Source of the DNA: UBA974 sp002292405 | GTDB lineage: Bacteria > Bacteroidota > Bacteroidia > Flavobacteriales_D > Sanyastnellaceae | Assembly: GCA_943842425.1 (NCBI GenBank) | Contig: CALTBR010000003.1 | Span: forward strand, 186,001 to 250,000 | Direction of reading: 5' to 3' | Length of the DNA stretch: 64,000 nucleotides | Shown: positions 9,389 through 17,520 of the stretch, one piece after another | How positions within the stretch are numbered: position 1 is the first letter of the stretch | Layout of the letters: every line of letters starts with the position of its first letter | Made by a program: the position numbers and the translations under genes | The notes under the pieces: generated by a model | Seen by the model: only the letters and a program-made list of their open reading frames with translations | Database searches by the model: none | Told to the model about the DNA's origin: nothing

Positions 9389-10491
9389 AATTTTGAAGTT
9401 CTTTGTCTAAGAGAGTGGTCAGCCAATACCAGGGCTACCATAGCTTCCACTATGGGAATCGCTCTCGGCAGCACACATGGATCATGACGACCTTTTCCAC
9501 TCAGTTTTATTTCTTCACCATCACGATTGACAGTGTTTTGTGTTGTTTTTATTGTAGCCACGGGTTTAAATCCGATTCGTATAACGATTTCTTCTCCATT
9601 GGAAATCCCGCCTTGAATACCGCCGCTTCTGTTTGAGGTGGTTTTAATAGCGGTACCATCGTTTTCCCCTGAAACAAACGCGTCGTTGTGCTCAGAGCCC
9701 TTCATCAACGTCCCACTAAATCCAGAGCCTATCTCCAGAGCCTTGACAGCGGGAATGCTCATCAATGCCTTTGCTAAATCAGCATGGAGTTTGTCGAATA
9801 CGGGCTCTCCCCAGCCAGCCGGTACATTCTTGGCGACTACGACGATCGATCCGCCCACTGTATCTCCCTCATCTCTAACCGTCTGTATCCTCTGGATCAT
9901 CTTGCTGGCGACTTCGTTCGAAGGGCATCTTACGATGGTGAAGTCTATGATTTCTCTCGAGAAGAATGCAGGAGGGAAGGGCACCGAAATGTCTTGAATT
10001 CTTTCTACGTAGGCACCTATCTCAACAGAATCTGTCGTCTTCAAGAGTTGCCTTGCGACTGCACCACCTACAACCCTACAGGCTGTCTCTCGAGCAGAAG
10101 ATCTGCCTCCCCCACGAACATCCCGTAGCCCGTACTTGGCATCGTAAGTGTAATCAGCGTGGGAAGGTCTATAGGTGTTTTCAAGGTGAGAATAATCTGC
10201 GCTTTTAGCGTCTTTATTTGCCAATTGAAACCCTATTGGAGTCCCAGTGCTGACAAAAAGGTTGCCTTCAATAGATAGAACTCCAGATAATATCACAACT
10301 TTATCATCTTCTTTTCGAGGGGTTGTGATATCAGAAGTTCCGGGTCGACGTCTGTCTAAATCGCTCTGTATCCCTGCAGGGTCAAGCTTTAAGCCGGCGG
10401 GCACGCCGTCAATTATCCCACCTATAGCCACGCCATGTGACTCCCCGAAAGTAGTAATTTGAAATACCTTGCCTAAAGTGTTCCCTGCCAT
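9385..10491 (-). CDS. aroC: chorismate synthase
   Basis: 368 residues from the ATG at 10491; a TTG three codons upstream is possible but unnecessary, and MAGNTLGKVF is the usual beginning of this family. AroC converts 5-enolpyruvylshikimate-3-phosphate to chorismate with reduced FMN, the last common step towards aromatic amino acids. The signatures are GESHGVAIGGIIDG, RRRPGTSDI, GGRSSARETA (FMN/substrate loop) and SNRSGGIQGGISNG. It is full length. It is divergent from hutI with only 26 bp between the two start codons, so the promoters must overlap or lie inside the coding sequences. Confidence 0.96.
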   Translation of the reverse strand: MAGNTLGKVFQITTFGESHGVAIGGIIDGVPAGLKLDPAGIQSDLDRRRPGTSDITTPRKEDDKVVILSGVLSIEGNLFVSTGTPIGFQLANKDAKSADYSHLENTYRPSHADYTYDAKYGLRDVRGGGRSSARETACRVVGGAVARQLLKTTDSVEIGAYVERIQDISVPFPPAFFSREIIDFTIVRCPSNEVASKMIQRIQTVRDEGDTVGGSIVVVAKNVPAGWGEPVFDKLHADLAKALMSIPAVKALEIGSGFSGTLMKGSEHNDAFVSGENDGTAIKTTSNRSGGIQGGISNGEEIVIRIGFKPVATIKTTQNTVNRDGEEIKLSGKGRHDPCVLPRAIPIVEAMVALVLADHSLRQRTSKL

Positions 10492-10517
10492 GGGCTGCAA
10501 GATATAACTTGCGGCTT

Positions 10518-11777
10518 ATGCGAGCACTCTTTAAAGACATCAAAGGACTGGTAGGTTGTTACGAAAACTCCCCCAATTTCGTAGCCGGTGAAAATATGAA
10601 GAATTTCCCAGTCTTGAAAAATGCGTGGATGGAGGTTGTGGGGGAGAAAATAATTGGGTTTGGCTCCATGTCAACTTGCCCTAAGGTTCCTTCTGGCAAA
10701 GCCCAAATCATTTCATGTACCAACCGATACATCATCCCATCCTGGTGTGATAGTCACTCTCATTTAGTTTACGCCAACGACAGAGCTGGTGAGTTCTTAG
10801 ATCGACTTCGTGGATTGTCATACGAAGAGATCGCAGCTAAAGGAGGGGGAATTCTTAATTCCGCCCGCGCATTACAAAAACTCCCCGAAGATGATCTTTT
10901 CGATTGCTCTTTGGATCGACTCCTCGAGACCGTTAAGTTAGGAGTGGGCGCTTTGGAAATTAAGTCAGGATATGGGTTAACTCTCAAAGCAGAGAGGAAG
11001 ATGCTCCGTGTGATAAAGCGCCTCAAACAAGTTTCTCCTATCCCTATTCGAGCCACCTTCTTAGGATGTCATGCAGTGCCTGCCGAGTTCAACAATTCAT
11101 CAGATTACACAGATCATGTCATCAGCGACATGTTACCTCAGTTTGTCTCAGAGGGTCTTGTCGATTACGTCGATGCTTTTTGCGAAACAGGTTATTTCTC
11201 AACAGAGGACGTCACCCGACTTATTGATGCTGCCAGTAAATTAAAAATAAAGTGTAAAGTTCATGTTAATCAGTTTAATATATTAGGCGGAGTGAAGTTG
11301 TGCGTTAATAGAGGAGCTCTCAGTGTAGATCATCTTGAAATAATAGACGACGCTGATATAGCAGCATTGAAAGAATCCCTCACCTCAGGCTTACCGACCT
11401 TTCCTGTAGCTCTTCCACTTTGCTCGCATTTCCTCAGCTTGCCATACACCCCAGGGAGAAAACTCGTAGATGCCGGGCTCCCCCTCGCCCTCGCCACAGA
11501 CCAAAACCCAGGCACCTCTCCTTCAGGCGATATGACTGAGGTCGTCCGTCTAGGTTCATTAAAGATGGGGCTAGAGCCAATCGAAGCTATTGCAGCTGCA
11601 ACATTGAATGGCGCGGCAGCTATGGAGCTGGAAGATAAAGTTGGATCGATTACACCAGGAAAACTCGCTAATTTCTTTGTAACGCGTGAGATGAGCGGTC
11701 TTGAGGAAATTCCTTACCGATTTAATGATGTAGTTGTTGACAAAGTGTATGTAAATGGTGAACTTTGGGTTGGTTAA
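10518..11777 (+). CDS. hutI: imidazolonepropionase
   Basis: 419 residues from the ATG at 10518; a TTG at 10509 would add three residues. HutI hydrolyses 4-imidazolone-5-propanoate to N-formimidoyl-L-glutamate, the third step of histidine degradation. It has the amidohydrolase metal site HSH (DSHSHLVYA), the substrate loop EIKSGYGLTLKAE, later ligands HVNQFN and DHLEIIDD, and the conserved LALATDQNPGTSP with the metal-binding Asp. Its product is the substrate of the next gene (ftcD), which starts 39 bp downstream on the same strand, so the pair is very likely an operon. HutH and HutU are not in this window. Confidence 0.95.
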   Translation: MRALFKDIKGLVGCYENSPNFVAGENMKNFPVLKNAWMEVVGEKIIGFGSMSTCPKVPSGKAQIISCTNRYIIPSWCDSHSHLVYANDRAGEFLDRLRGLSYEEIAAKGGGILNSARALQKLPEDDLFDCSLDRLLETVKLGVGALEIKSGYGLTLKAERKMLRVIKRLKQVSPIPIRATFLGCHAVPAEFNNSSDYTDHVISDMLPQFVSEGLVDYVDAFCETGYFSTEDVTRLIDAASKLKIKCKVHVNQFNILGGVKLCVNRGALSVDHLEIIDDADIAALKESLTSGLPTFPVALPLCSHFLSLPYTPGRKLVDAGLPLALATDQNPGTSPSGDMTEVVRLGSLKMGLEPIEAIAAATLNGAAAMELEDKVGSITPGKLANFFVTREMSGLEEIPYRFNDVVVDKVYVNGELWVG

Positions 11778-11816
11778 GAAAATACAATTAGGTTTCATAT
11801 AAAGTAATTTAGTTTC

Positions 11817-13508
11817 ATGCATAGACTCATTGAGTGCGTACCAAATATTTCTGAAGGCAGACGCCCTGAGATCATTGATGCTGTAACAGCTGTTGTAGAA
11901 ACTGTTGAAGGATGTCGTCTTTTAGATGTCGACCCTGGAAAGAGTACCAACCGCACGGTTATCACTTTCGTTGGTCCTCCTGAAACAGTCGGAGAAGCTG
12001 CGTTCCGCGTAATTAAAAAAGCAGCAGAACTTATTGATATGTCTAAACAAACGGGTGAACATCCGCGAATGGGAGCTACAGATGTTTGTCCTTTTGTGCC
12101 AGTATCAGGTGTTACGATGGATGACTGTATCAAGGTCGCGCATGCCCTCGGGAAAAGAGTGGGAACGGAGCTCGGTATTCCAGGCTACCACTACGAATCG
12201 GCAGCCCTCATTCCCGAGCGTAAAAACTTAGCCGTTTGCCGTAAAGGTGAATATGAGGGGTTAGAAAAACTGTCCACCCCAGAAGCTAGACCAGATTTCG
12301 GTCCCACTGAATTTAATGCCCGTGCACGCTCAACAGGTGCCACGGCAATCGGGGCCCGCGATTTCCTTATAGCGTACAACATAAATCTTAATACTACTTC
12401 TTCTCGTAGAGCGAATGCTATCGCCTTCGATATACGTGAGGCTGGGAGAATTAAAAGAGAAGGAGGATTAATCTCCGGTAAAGTAATAAAAGATGAAAAT
12501 GGCGAGCCAGTTCGTCAAGAAGGAACTCTCAAGTCAGTTAAAGGTATCGGTTGGTATATTGAAGAATACGGGATCGCACAGCTTTCCCTAAATCTAACCG
12601 ATATAAGCGTAACACCTACCCACATTGCATTTGATGAAGCCTGCTCTAAAGCTCAAGATCGTGGGATTCGTGTAACGGGTTCTGAACTCGTAGGGCTTGT
12701 TCCACTTAAGGTGATGACTGAAGCGGCAAATTACTTTCTTCGCAAACAACACCGATCAACGGGAATTTCTCAAGCAGAAAAAATTAAAATTGCGGTTAAA
12801 TCTCTTGGCCTCGATGATCTCGCTCCCTTCAAACCTGAAGAGAGAATCATAGAATACCTTATCGGTGGTGCAGGCTCTTTCCCGCTCCTTGCAAAAAACT
12901 TACGCGAGTTTTCTGACGAAACGGCTTCTGAGTCGCCTGCTCCCGGCGGGGGATCAATCGCAGCTTATTCTGGCGCACTAGGAACGGCTTTGTCTACTAT
13001 GGTTGCTAATCTGAGTGCAAATAAGCGTGGTTGGGATGATCGATGGGAAGAGTTTAGTGATTGGGCTGATAAAGGTCAAGCCTATCACTCCCAACTACTC
13101 GCCCTCGTTGACGCAGACACCGCCGCTTTCAACGGTATTATGGACGCTTATGGGCTACCTAAATCCTCTGAAGATCAAAAACTCGCTCGCTCTAATGCAA
13201 TCCAGGCTGCAACTAAGCATGCTATTGAAATTCCGATGCAGGTCGCAGAAATTGCGCACAACGCTCTTGAAGTAGCCGAAGCCATGGCTCAGTTAGGCAA
13301 CCCTAACTCTATTACAGATGCTGGAGTGGGAGCCATGTGCATCCGAACAGCTGTTCTTGGCGCGATTCTAAACGCGCGTGTAAATACTGCAGACCTGAAT
13401 GACACTGAATTCGTGTCATTAACGCTCGCCAGGTGTTCCGAGTTAGTCTCCAGCACAATATCTCGTGAGGCAGCTATTCTTGTCCGCGTTGACGAATTGC
13501 TAGGGTAG
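11817..13508 (+). CDS. ftcD: bifunctional glutamate formimidoyltransferase / formimidoyl-THF cyclodeaminase
   Basis: 563 residues forming two fused enzymes. The N-terminal part (about residues 1-325) is the formimidoyltransferase, beginning LIECVPNISEGRR and containing the EHPRMGATDVCPFVPV segment with the catalytic His. The C-terminal part (about 355-563) is the cyclodeaminase, with ESPAPGGGSIAAYSGALG. Together they move the formimidoyl group from formimidoylglutamate to tetrahydrofolate, then form 5,10-methenyl-THF and ammonia. Following hutI, this completes the lower half of histidine degradation and feeds one-carbon metabolism. The fusion is the arrangement also found in animals and in many Bacteroidota. 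A bidirectional terminator follows. Confidence 0.95.
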   Translation: MHRLIECVPNISEGRRPEIIDAVTAVVETVEGCRLLDVDPGKSTNRTVITFVGPPETVGEAAFRVIKKAAELIDMSKQTGEHPRMGATDVCPFVPVSGVTMDDCIKVAHALGKRVGTELGIPGYHYESAALIPERKNLAVCRKGEYEGLEKLSTPEARPDFGPTEFNARARSTGATAIGARDFLIAYNINLNTTSSRRANAIAFDIREAGRIKREGGLISGKVIKDENGEPVRQEGTLKSVKGIGWYIEEYGIAQLSLNLTDISVTPTHIAFDEACSKAQDRGIRVTGSELVGLVPLKVMTEAANYFLRKQHRSTGISQAEKIKIAVKSLGLDDLAPFKPEERIIEYLIGGAGSFPLLAKNLREFSDETASESPAPGGGSIAAYSGALGTALSTMVANLSANKRGWDDRWEEFSDWADKGQAYHSQLLALVDADTAAFNGIMDAYGLPKSSEDQKLARSNAIQAATKHAIEIPMQVAEIAHNALEVAEAMAQLGNPNSITDAGVGAMCIRTAVLGAILNARVNTADLNDTEFVSLTLARCSELVSSTISREAAILVRVDELLG

Positions 13509-13556
13509 ATGTTTCGTAAATAAATATAGAATAGGAGTTATAAAAAGCGCGATAAG

Positions 13557-13591
13557 AAAAAAGCCGTCTCTTTATAAAAGGACGGCTTTTT
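13557..13591. terminator. bidirectional rho-independent terminator (ftcD / rplS)
   Basis: An 11-bp perfect stem, AAAAAGCCGTC paired with GACGGCTTTTT, closes a loop that can pair further (CTTT with AAAG). The A-run on one side and T-run on the other make it active on both strands. It sits between the convergent ends of ftcD (13508) and rplS (13614), so it can serve both. Confidence 0.85.
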
Positions 13592-13613
13592 GAATAATAT
13601 TGTTCTTCTTAGA

Positions 13614-13961
13614 TTATCCTCGACGCTCTTTAATACGAGCTGACTTACCAGTACGTTCACGTAGGTAAAAGACACGTGCACGACGTACCACTCCTCTTTT
13701 GTTAACTGTAATGCTATCTATGTGGGGGCTGTTAACGGGTATAATACGTTCTACGCCTATTCCACTTGACATCTTACGGATCGTAAAAGTCTCAGTCATG
13801 CCGACTCCACGTCGCTGTAATACAACACCTTGAAATGATTGAAGACGCTCTTTCTTACCCTCTGTAATCTTAACAGTCACAGTGATGGTGTCTCCAGCTC
13901 CGAACTCAGGCCACTCACGTGGCTCAACGATCAAATTTGTAATCTCCTTAATACGCTCCAT
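13614..13961 (-). CDS. rplS: 50S ribosomal protein L19
   Basis: 115 residues, full length. L19 sits at the 30S-50S interface of the ribosome. Family signatures are FGAGDTITVTVKI, RLQSFQGVVLQRRG, TFTIRKMSSGIGVERI and the basic C-terminus RRARVFYLRERTGKSARI. It follows trmD (stop at 14043) by about 80 bp on the same strand; this trmD-rplS adjacency is widely conserved in bacteria and supports co-transcription. Confidence 0.97.
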   Translation of the reverse strand: MERIKEITNLIVEPREWPEFGAGDTITVTVKITEGKKERLQSFQGVVLQRRGVGMTETFTIRKMSSGIGVERIIPVNSPHIDSITVNKRGVVRRARVFYLRERTGKSARIKERRG

Positions 13962-14042
13962 AATGATATATTTAAATCCGCTTAAATTCGGGATGCAATA
14001 TTACGAATAAATCGAGTACCATCTGCATGTTTTTTTATTTTA

Positions 14043-14717
14043 TCAATCAAGCAAATCAGGTCGCCTCTTTTTGGTCCTTTTTAAGGCTTGCTCTTCTTCC
14101 CAAATCCGGATCTTTTTGTGATCTCCGCTGAGTAAAACCTCAGGCACTTTCCAGCCGTTATATTCTGCCGGTCTGGTGTAAACAGGAGGAGCTAATAATC
14201 CATCTTGGAACGAGTCGGTGAGTGCGCTCATCTCATCGCCAATTACCCCTGGGACTAGACGTACTAGCGCATCTGTTAATACAGCTGCTGCCAATTCACC
14301 TCCGCTAAGTACATAGTCTCCGATAGATATTTCGAGTGTGATTAAGTGATCTCTTAACCTTTGGTCTATGCCCTTATAATGACCGCAAATCATGAGGATA
14401 TTACCACAAAGTGAAAGTTGATTTACTCGACCTTGAGCAAGTCTCTCACCGTCGGGTGTTAAAAAAATCACCTCATTATAATCTCTCTCGCTCTTTAATT
14501 TAACGATTGCATCGTGTAAGGGCTGCATCGCAAGAACCATTCCCGCAGCTCCACCAAAGGGAGTATCGTCTACCTTTTTATGCTTGTTAGTAGTGTAATC
14601 ACGGATATCATGAATGTTGACCTCGACCAGGCCCTTTTCAATTCCCCTTTTTACAATGCTTTCTGCAAATGGACCATGTAGAAGCCCAGGTAGTACTGTC
14701 AGTATATCTATTCTCAC
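14043..14717 (-). CDS. trmD: tRNA (guanine-N1-)-methyltransferase
   Basis: 224 residues. TrmD methylates N1 of G37 next to the anticodon, using S-adenosylmethionine bound in a trefoil knot. Seen in the sequence are the N-terminal RIDILTVLPGLL, the conserved PFGGAAGMVLAMQP, GHYKGIDQR, and the knot segment ISIGDYVLSGGELAA with the catalytic Asp region following. It is slightly short at the C-terminus, as is usual in Bacteroidota. It lies directly upstream of rplS. Confidence 0.96.
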   Translation of the reverse strand: MRIDILTVLPGLLHGPFAESIVKRGIEKGLVEVNIHDIRDYTTNKHKKVDDTPFGGAAGMVLAMQPLHDAIVKLKSERDYNEVIFLTPDGERLAQGRVNQLSLCGNILMICGHYKGIDQRLRDHLITLEISIGDYVLSGGELAAAVLTDALVRLVPGVIGDEMSALTDSFQDGLLAPPVYTRPAEYNGWKVPEVLLSGDHKKIRIWEEEQALKRTKKRRPDLLD

Positions 14718-14736
14718 GGTGTAAAGGTAAATAAAT

Positions 14737-14770
14737 AACCCCAGACAGTCTTGATAGACTACCTGGGGTT
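14737..14770 (-). terminator. rho-independent terminator after the S46 peptidase gene
   Basis: AACCCCAG pairs with CTGGGGTT, and the inner arms AGTCT/AGACT extend the stem. On the minus strand it is followed by TTATTTATTT. It lies between the stop of the peptidase gene (14791) and the start of trmD (14717), so it would separate those two transcription units. Confidence 0.75.
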
Positions 14771-14790
14771 ACTAGCTAAAAGTCGTAAAT

Positions 14791-16992
14791 TTAGTCAACC
14801 AATTCCTCAGTCGTTACGTCAACTTCTGGAGTTTCGTAAATAAGGTCAAGCTCTTCGATGATGTTTGTTGCACCAGCAAATTTATCGACGATCCAAAGTA
14901 CGTAGCGTATATCAACAGAGATGGTTCGCTGTAGCTCAGGCTCGAATGCGATGTCTCCACTCATTGCTTCCCAGTTACCGTCGAATGCAAGTCCGATGAG
15001 ATCACCGTTGGCATTCATCACTGGTGAACCAGAGTTTCCTCCAGTAATGTCAGTTCCGTGAAGGAAACAAATGTTAAGATTGCCATTTTCATCAGCGTAT
15101 TGGCCGAAGTCACGTGCTACTAAGAGTTCTTCTAAACGTGCAGGAACAACAAACTCTGGGTCAGAATTGTCCATTTTCTGGAGAATCCCATCTGAGGTAG
15201 TTACGAAGTCGTACTGAACGGCATCGGCAGGTGAGTAGTCACCTACTGGGCCGTAGGTACAGCGCATCGTTGAGTTCGCATCAGGGTAGAAAGCTTTGTT
15301 AGGTTGCATCTCGCGAAGTCCTTTAACAAAAAGGCGATATCCCTTGTCGAACTTTGCTTGGGCATCGCTCTCCATAGAGCCGAAGTAGGTTTCGAGAATG
15401 CTCATTGCTGCAGATACAGCGAGGTCCTTATTTAGGATTTTCTCAGATGGATTCTCGATAAAAGCACGTGCAGCATCTTCATTCACGAGGAAACTTTTTG
15501 AGTACATTTTCGAAGCGTAACGCTCGATAGATCCTTTATACTTAGAGTCAACAGTTGCGAAGAATGAAGGAAGGTGTTCTGAAGCAATGTCAGCTTGATA
15601 CTTAGACATTAGGTTTGTAAATAAGTCACGATCAGTTGACATATCATAGTCCTTGAAGAAGCTGTCACAAAGTCCTGAAAGTCTTGCTTTAGTAGCAGCA
15701 ACTTGTTCAGCATCTTCAGAGAATAGCCCTGGAGCCGTACGGCCAAAGCGTACCGCAAATAAAGTGATGTCAGATCCGATAAGTCCTGCTTCTAAAGCAT
15801 AAGCGTCTGCCTTAGCAGTCGCATCTGTAGCAGAGTAATAATCTTCGATAAGCTGAAGAGCTTCACCGTATTCTGCTTGGAGTTCTGTGCTTGAAGCTAC
15901 CCAGTTAGAGAATCTTTCCTCGATAGCCTCCTTCTGAGATTGTACATCTAAAGCTTTAAGACCTTTTGATTGACCTATGTAGTATTTCCAGTAGTTCGCT
16001 GTTTGGGCATACTTGGCAGCATATTGGATGCGAACACCTAGGTCAGCGTCCATGTGCTCCTTCATCGTGCGTAGCTTTAGATCACGAACGTCCACAACGC
16101 TCGGATTGTAAAGAGAGAGAGCCTGCTCAATTCCCCAACTGCTGAGAAAGCGATCCGTAGATCCTGGGTATCCCATTATCATTGTGAAGTCACCGTTGTT
16201 TACACCTTCCATACTTATGTTAAGATGACGCTTAGGTGAATAAGGCACGTTGGTCTCAGCAAACTCAGCGGGATTGTTGTCCTCATCTGCGTAGATTCTT
16301 AGCATAGAGAAATCTCCAGTATGACGAGGCCACATCCAGTTGTCAGTGTCACCGCCGTACTTACCTACACTCTCAGGTGGAGCACCTACAAGACGAATAT
16401 CTTTGTAAGTATTGTATATAAACATGTAGAATTCATTGTCATAGTAGAATCCTTTGATTTCGTACTGGTAACCGTGAGCATCTGTATCAGAGTACTCAGT
16501 GTTGATTTCGCCTTTTGCAGCATTGATAGCTTCGTTACGCTCATCTTCGCTCATATCACTTGTTACGTTTGCAAGAACGCGGTCAGTGATGTCATCAATG
16601 CGAACAAGGAAACTCACTTCGAACCCGTCTATGTGCATTTCTTCATCGTGGCTAAGAGCGAAAAAACCATCCGTCAGATAGTCGTTTTCAGGAGAGCTGA
16701 AACCTTGTATAGCACCGTAAGCACAGTGGTGGTTTGTAAGAACTAGTCCTTGTGAAGAAATTACTTCAGCAGTACAACTCCCCCCGTTAAGGCGGATGAT
16801 AGCATCTTTAATAGAAGCGTTGTTGATATCGTAGATGTCGTCCGCAGTTAAACGAAATCCAGAGTTTTGCATCGACTCCTCATTGATTTCTTCAAGAGTA
16901 TGCATTAGCCACATACCTTCTTGCGCCTGAAAAACAGGAGCGAAGAATACCGTTGCTAAAGCAATTAATGCGATTGAATAAATATGTTTCAT
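14791..16992 (-). CDS. S46 family dipeptidyl-peptidase (DPP7-like)
   Basis: 733 residues with a signal peptide (MKHIYSIALIALATVFFAPV, then QAQ). S46 peptidases are periplasmic serine exopeptidases that release dipeptides from oligopeptides. The catalytic His is in LVLTNHHCAYG (residues 88/89) and the nucleophile is Ser654 in GGNSGSPV. In characterised members the residue 18 positions after this Ser separates DPP11 (Arg, acidic P1) from DPP7 (Gly, hydrophobic P1); here it is Gly672 (FDGNWEAM), so a DPP7-like preference is inferred. Length and spacing agree with the family. The gene stands alone between terminator-like sequences and is likely part of peptide scavenging together with the two M1 enzymes in this window. 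Confidence 0.92.
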   Translation of the reverse strand: MKHIYSIALIALATVFFAPVFQAQEGMWLMHTLEEINEESMQNSGFRLTADDIYDINNASIKDAIIRLNGGSCTAEVISSQGLVLTNHHCAYGAIQGFSSPENDYLTDGFFALSHDEEMHIDGFEVSFLVRIDDITDRVLANVTSDMSEDERNEAINAAKGEINTEYSDTDAHGYQYEIKGFYYDNEFYMFIYNTYKDIRLVGAPPESVGKYGGDTDNWMWPRHTGDFSMLRIYADEDNNPAEFAETNVPYSPKRHLNISMEGVNNGDFTMIMGYPGSTDRFLSSWGIEQALSLYNPSVVDVRDLKLRTMKEHMDADLGVRIQYAAKYAQTANYWKYYIGQSKGLKALDVQSQKEAIEERFSNWVASSTELQAEYGEALQLIEDYYSATDATAKADAYALEAGLIGSDITLFAVRFGRTAPGLFSEDAEQVAATKARLSGLCDSFFKDYDMSTDRDLFTNLMSKYQADIASEHLPSFFATVDSKYKGSIERYASKMYSKSFLVNEDAARAFIENPSEKILNKDLAVSAAMSILETYFGSMESDAQAKFDKGYRLFVKGLREMQPNKAFYPDANSTMRCTYGPVGDYSPADAVQYDFVTTSDGILQKMDNSDPEFVVPARLEELLVARDFGQYADENGNLNICFLHGTDITGGNSGSPVMNANGDLIGLAFDGNWEAMSGDIAFEPELQRTISVDIRYVLWIVDKFAGATNIIEELDLIYETPEVDVTTEELVD

Positions 16993-17013
16993 TTTAGTAG
17001 GTTTTATTTAAAA

Positions 17014-17520
17014 TTACTTTTGTGTTTCAGGCTCAGCGATCCAATTTGCTTTGCTTATTAATTCTTCGATTTTCGAGTAAAGTTCATCGAGATCAGGGCC
17101 ATTATATCTGTTAAATACAGTTTTTCCGTTTATTGTAGAAATTACAACAGGTAAATCCATTACCCGCTTGTCATCGTATCTGTCATTAAGTTTAAGATAT
17201 CCGTTTGCTTCTGCATAAGTCGTGATTTGATTGATCTCGATTACGGAAATTGTACACTTATAATCACCTTCGTCTAAATGACGTCCTATCACTTCTTCAG
17301 TAAATTGACCCACTGTAAGAAAAGCTCGTCCATCATTTAAAACTTCAAAAGCAAAAGAGGGGCAAGAACCATAGCACATCGTTCTTTGAAGACCGAGGGA
17401 AATTTCCAGAGGTTTATACGTAGATGTAGTTGTTTCAGGGATTTCTTTTTCCACAGAACATCCTGTTAAACTTGCGATAACAAAAGCAATTAATGAGATA
17501 TGTTTTACGTAATCCCTCAT
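17014..17520 (-). CDS. DUF6438-type lipoprotein
   Basis: 168 residues. A short hydrophobic N-terminus ending in SLTGC (Cys21) is a clear lipobox, so the protein is lipid-anchored. The core has the pattern QRTMCYGSCPSFAFEVLNDG, which I associate with the DUF6438 family (two cysteines around GSCP followed by a strand and DG turn). No enzymatic motif is seen and the function is unknown. Its ATG overlaps the stop of yidC by 4 bp (17517-17520), so it is probably translated with yidC. Confidence 0.7.
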   Translation of the reverse strand: MRDYVKHISLIAFVIASLTGCSVEKEIPETTTSTYKPLEISLGLQRTMCYGSCPSFAFEVLNDGRAFLTVGQFTEEVIGRHLDEGDYKCTISVIEINQITTYAEANGYLKLNDRYDDKRVMDLPVVISTINGKTVFNRYNGPDLDELYSKIEELISKANWIAEPETQK

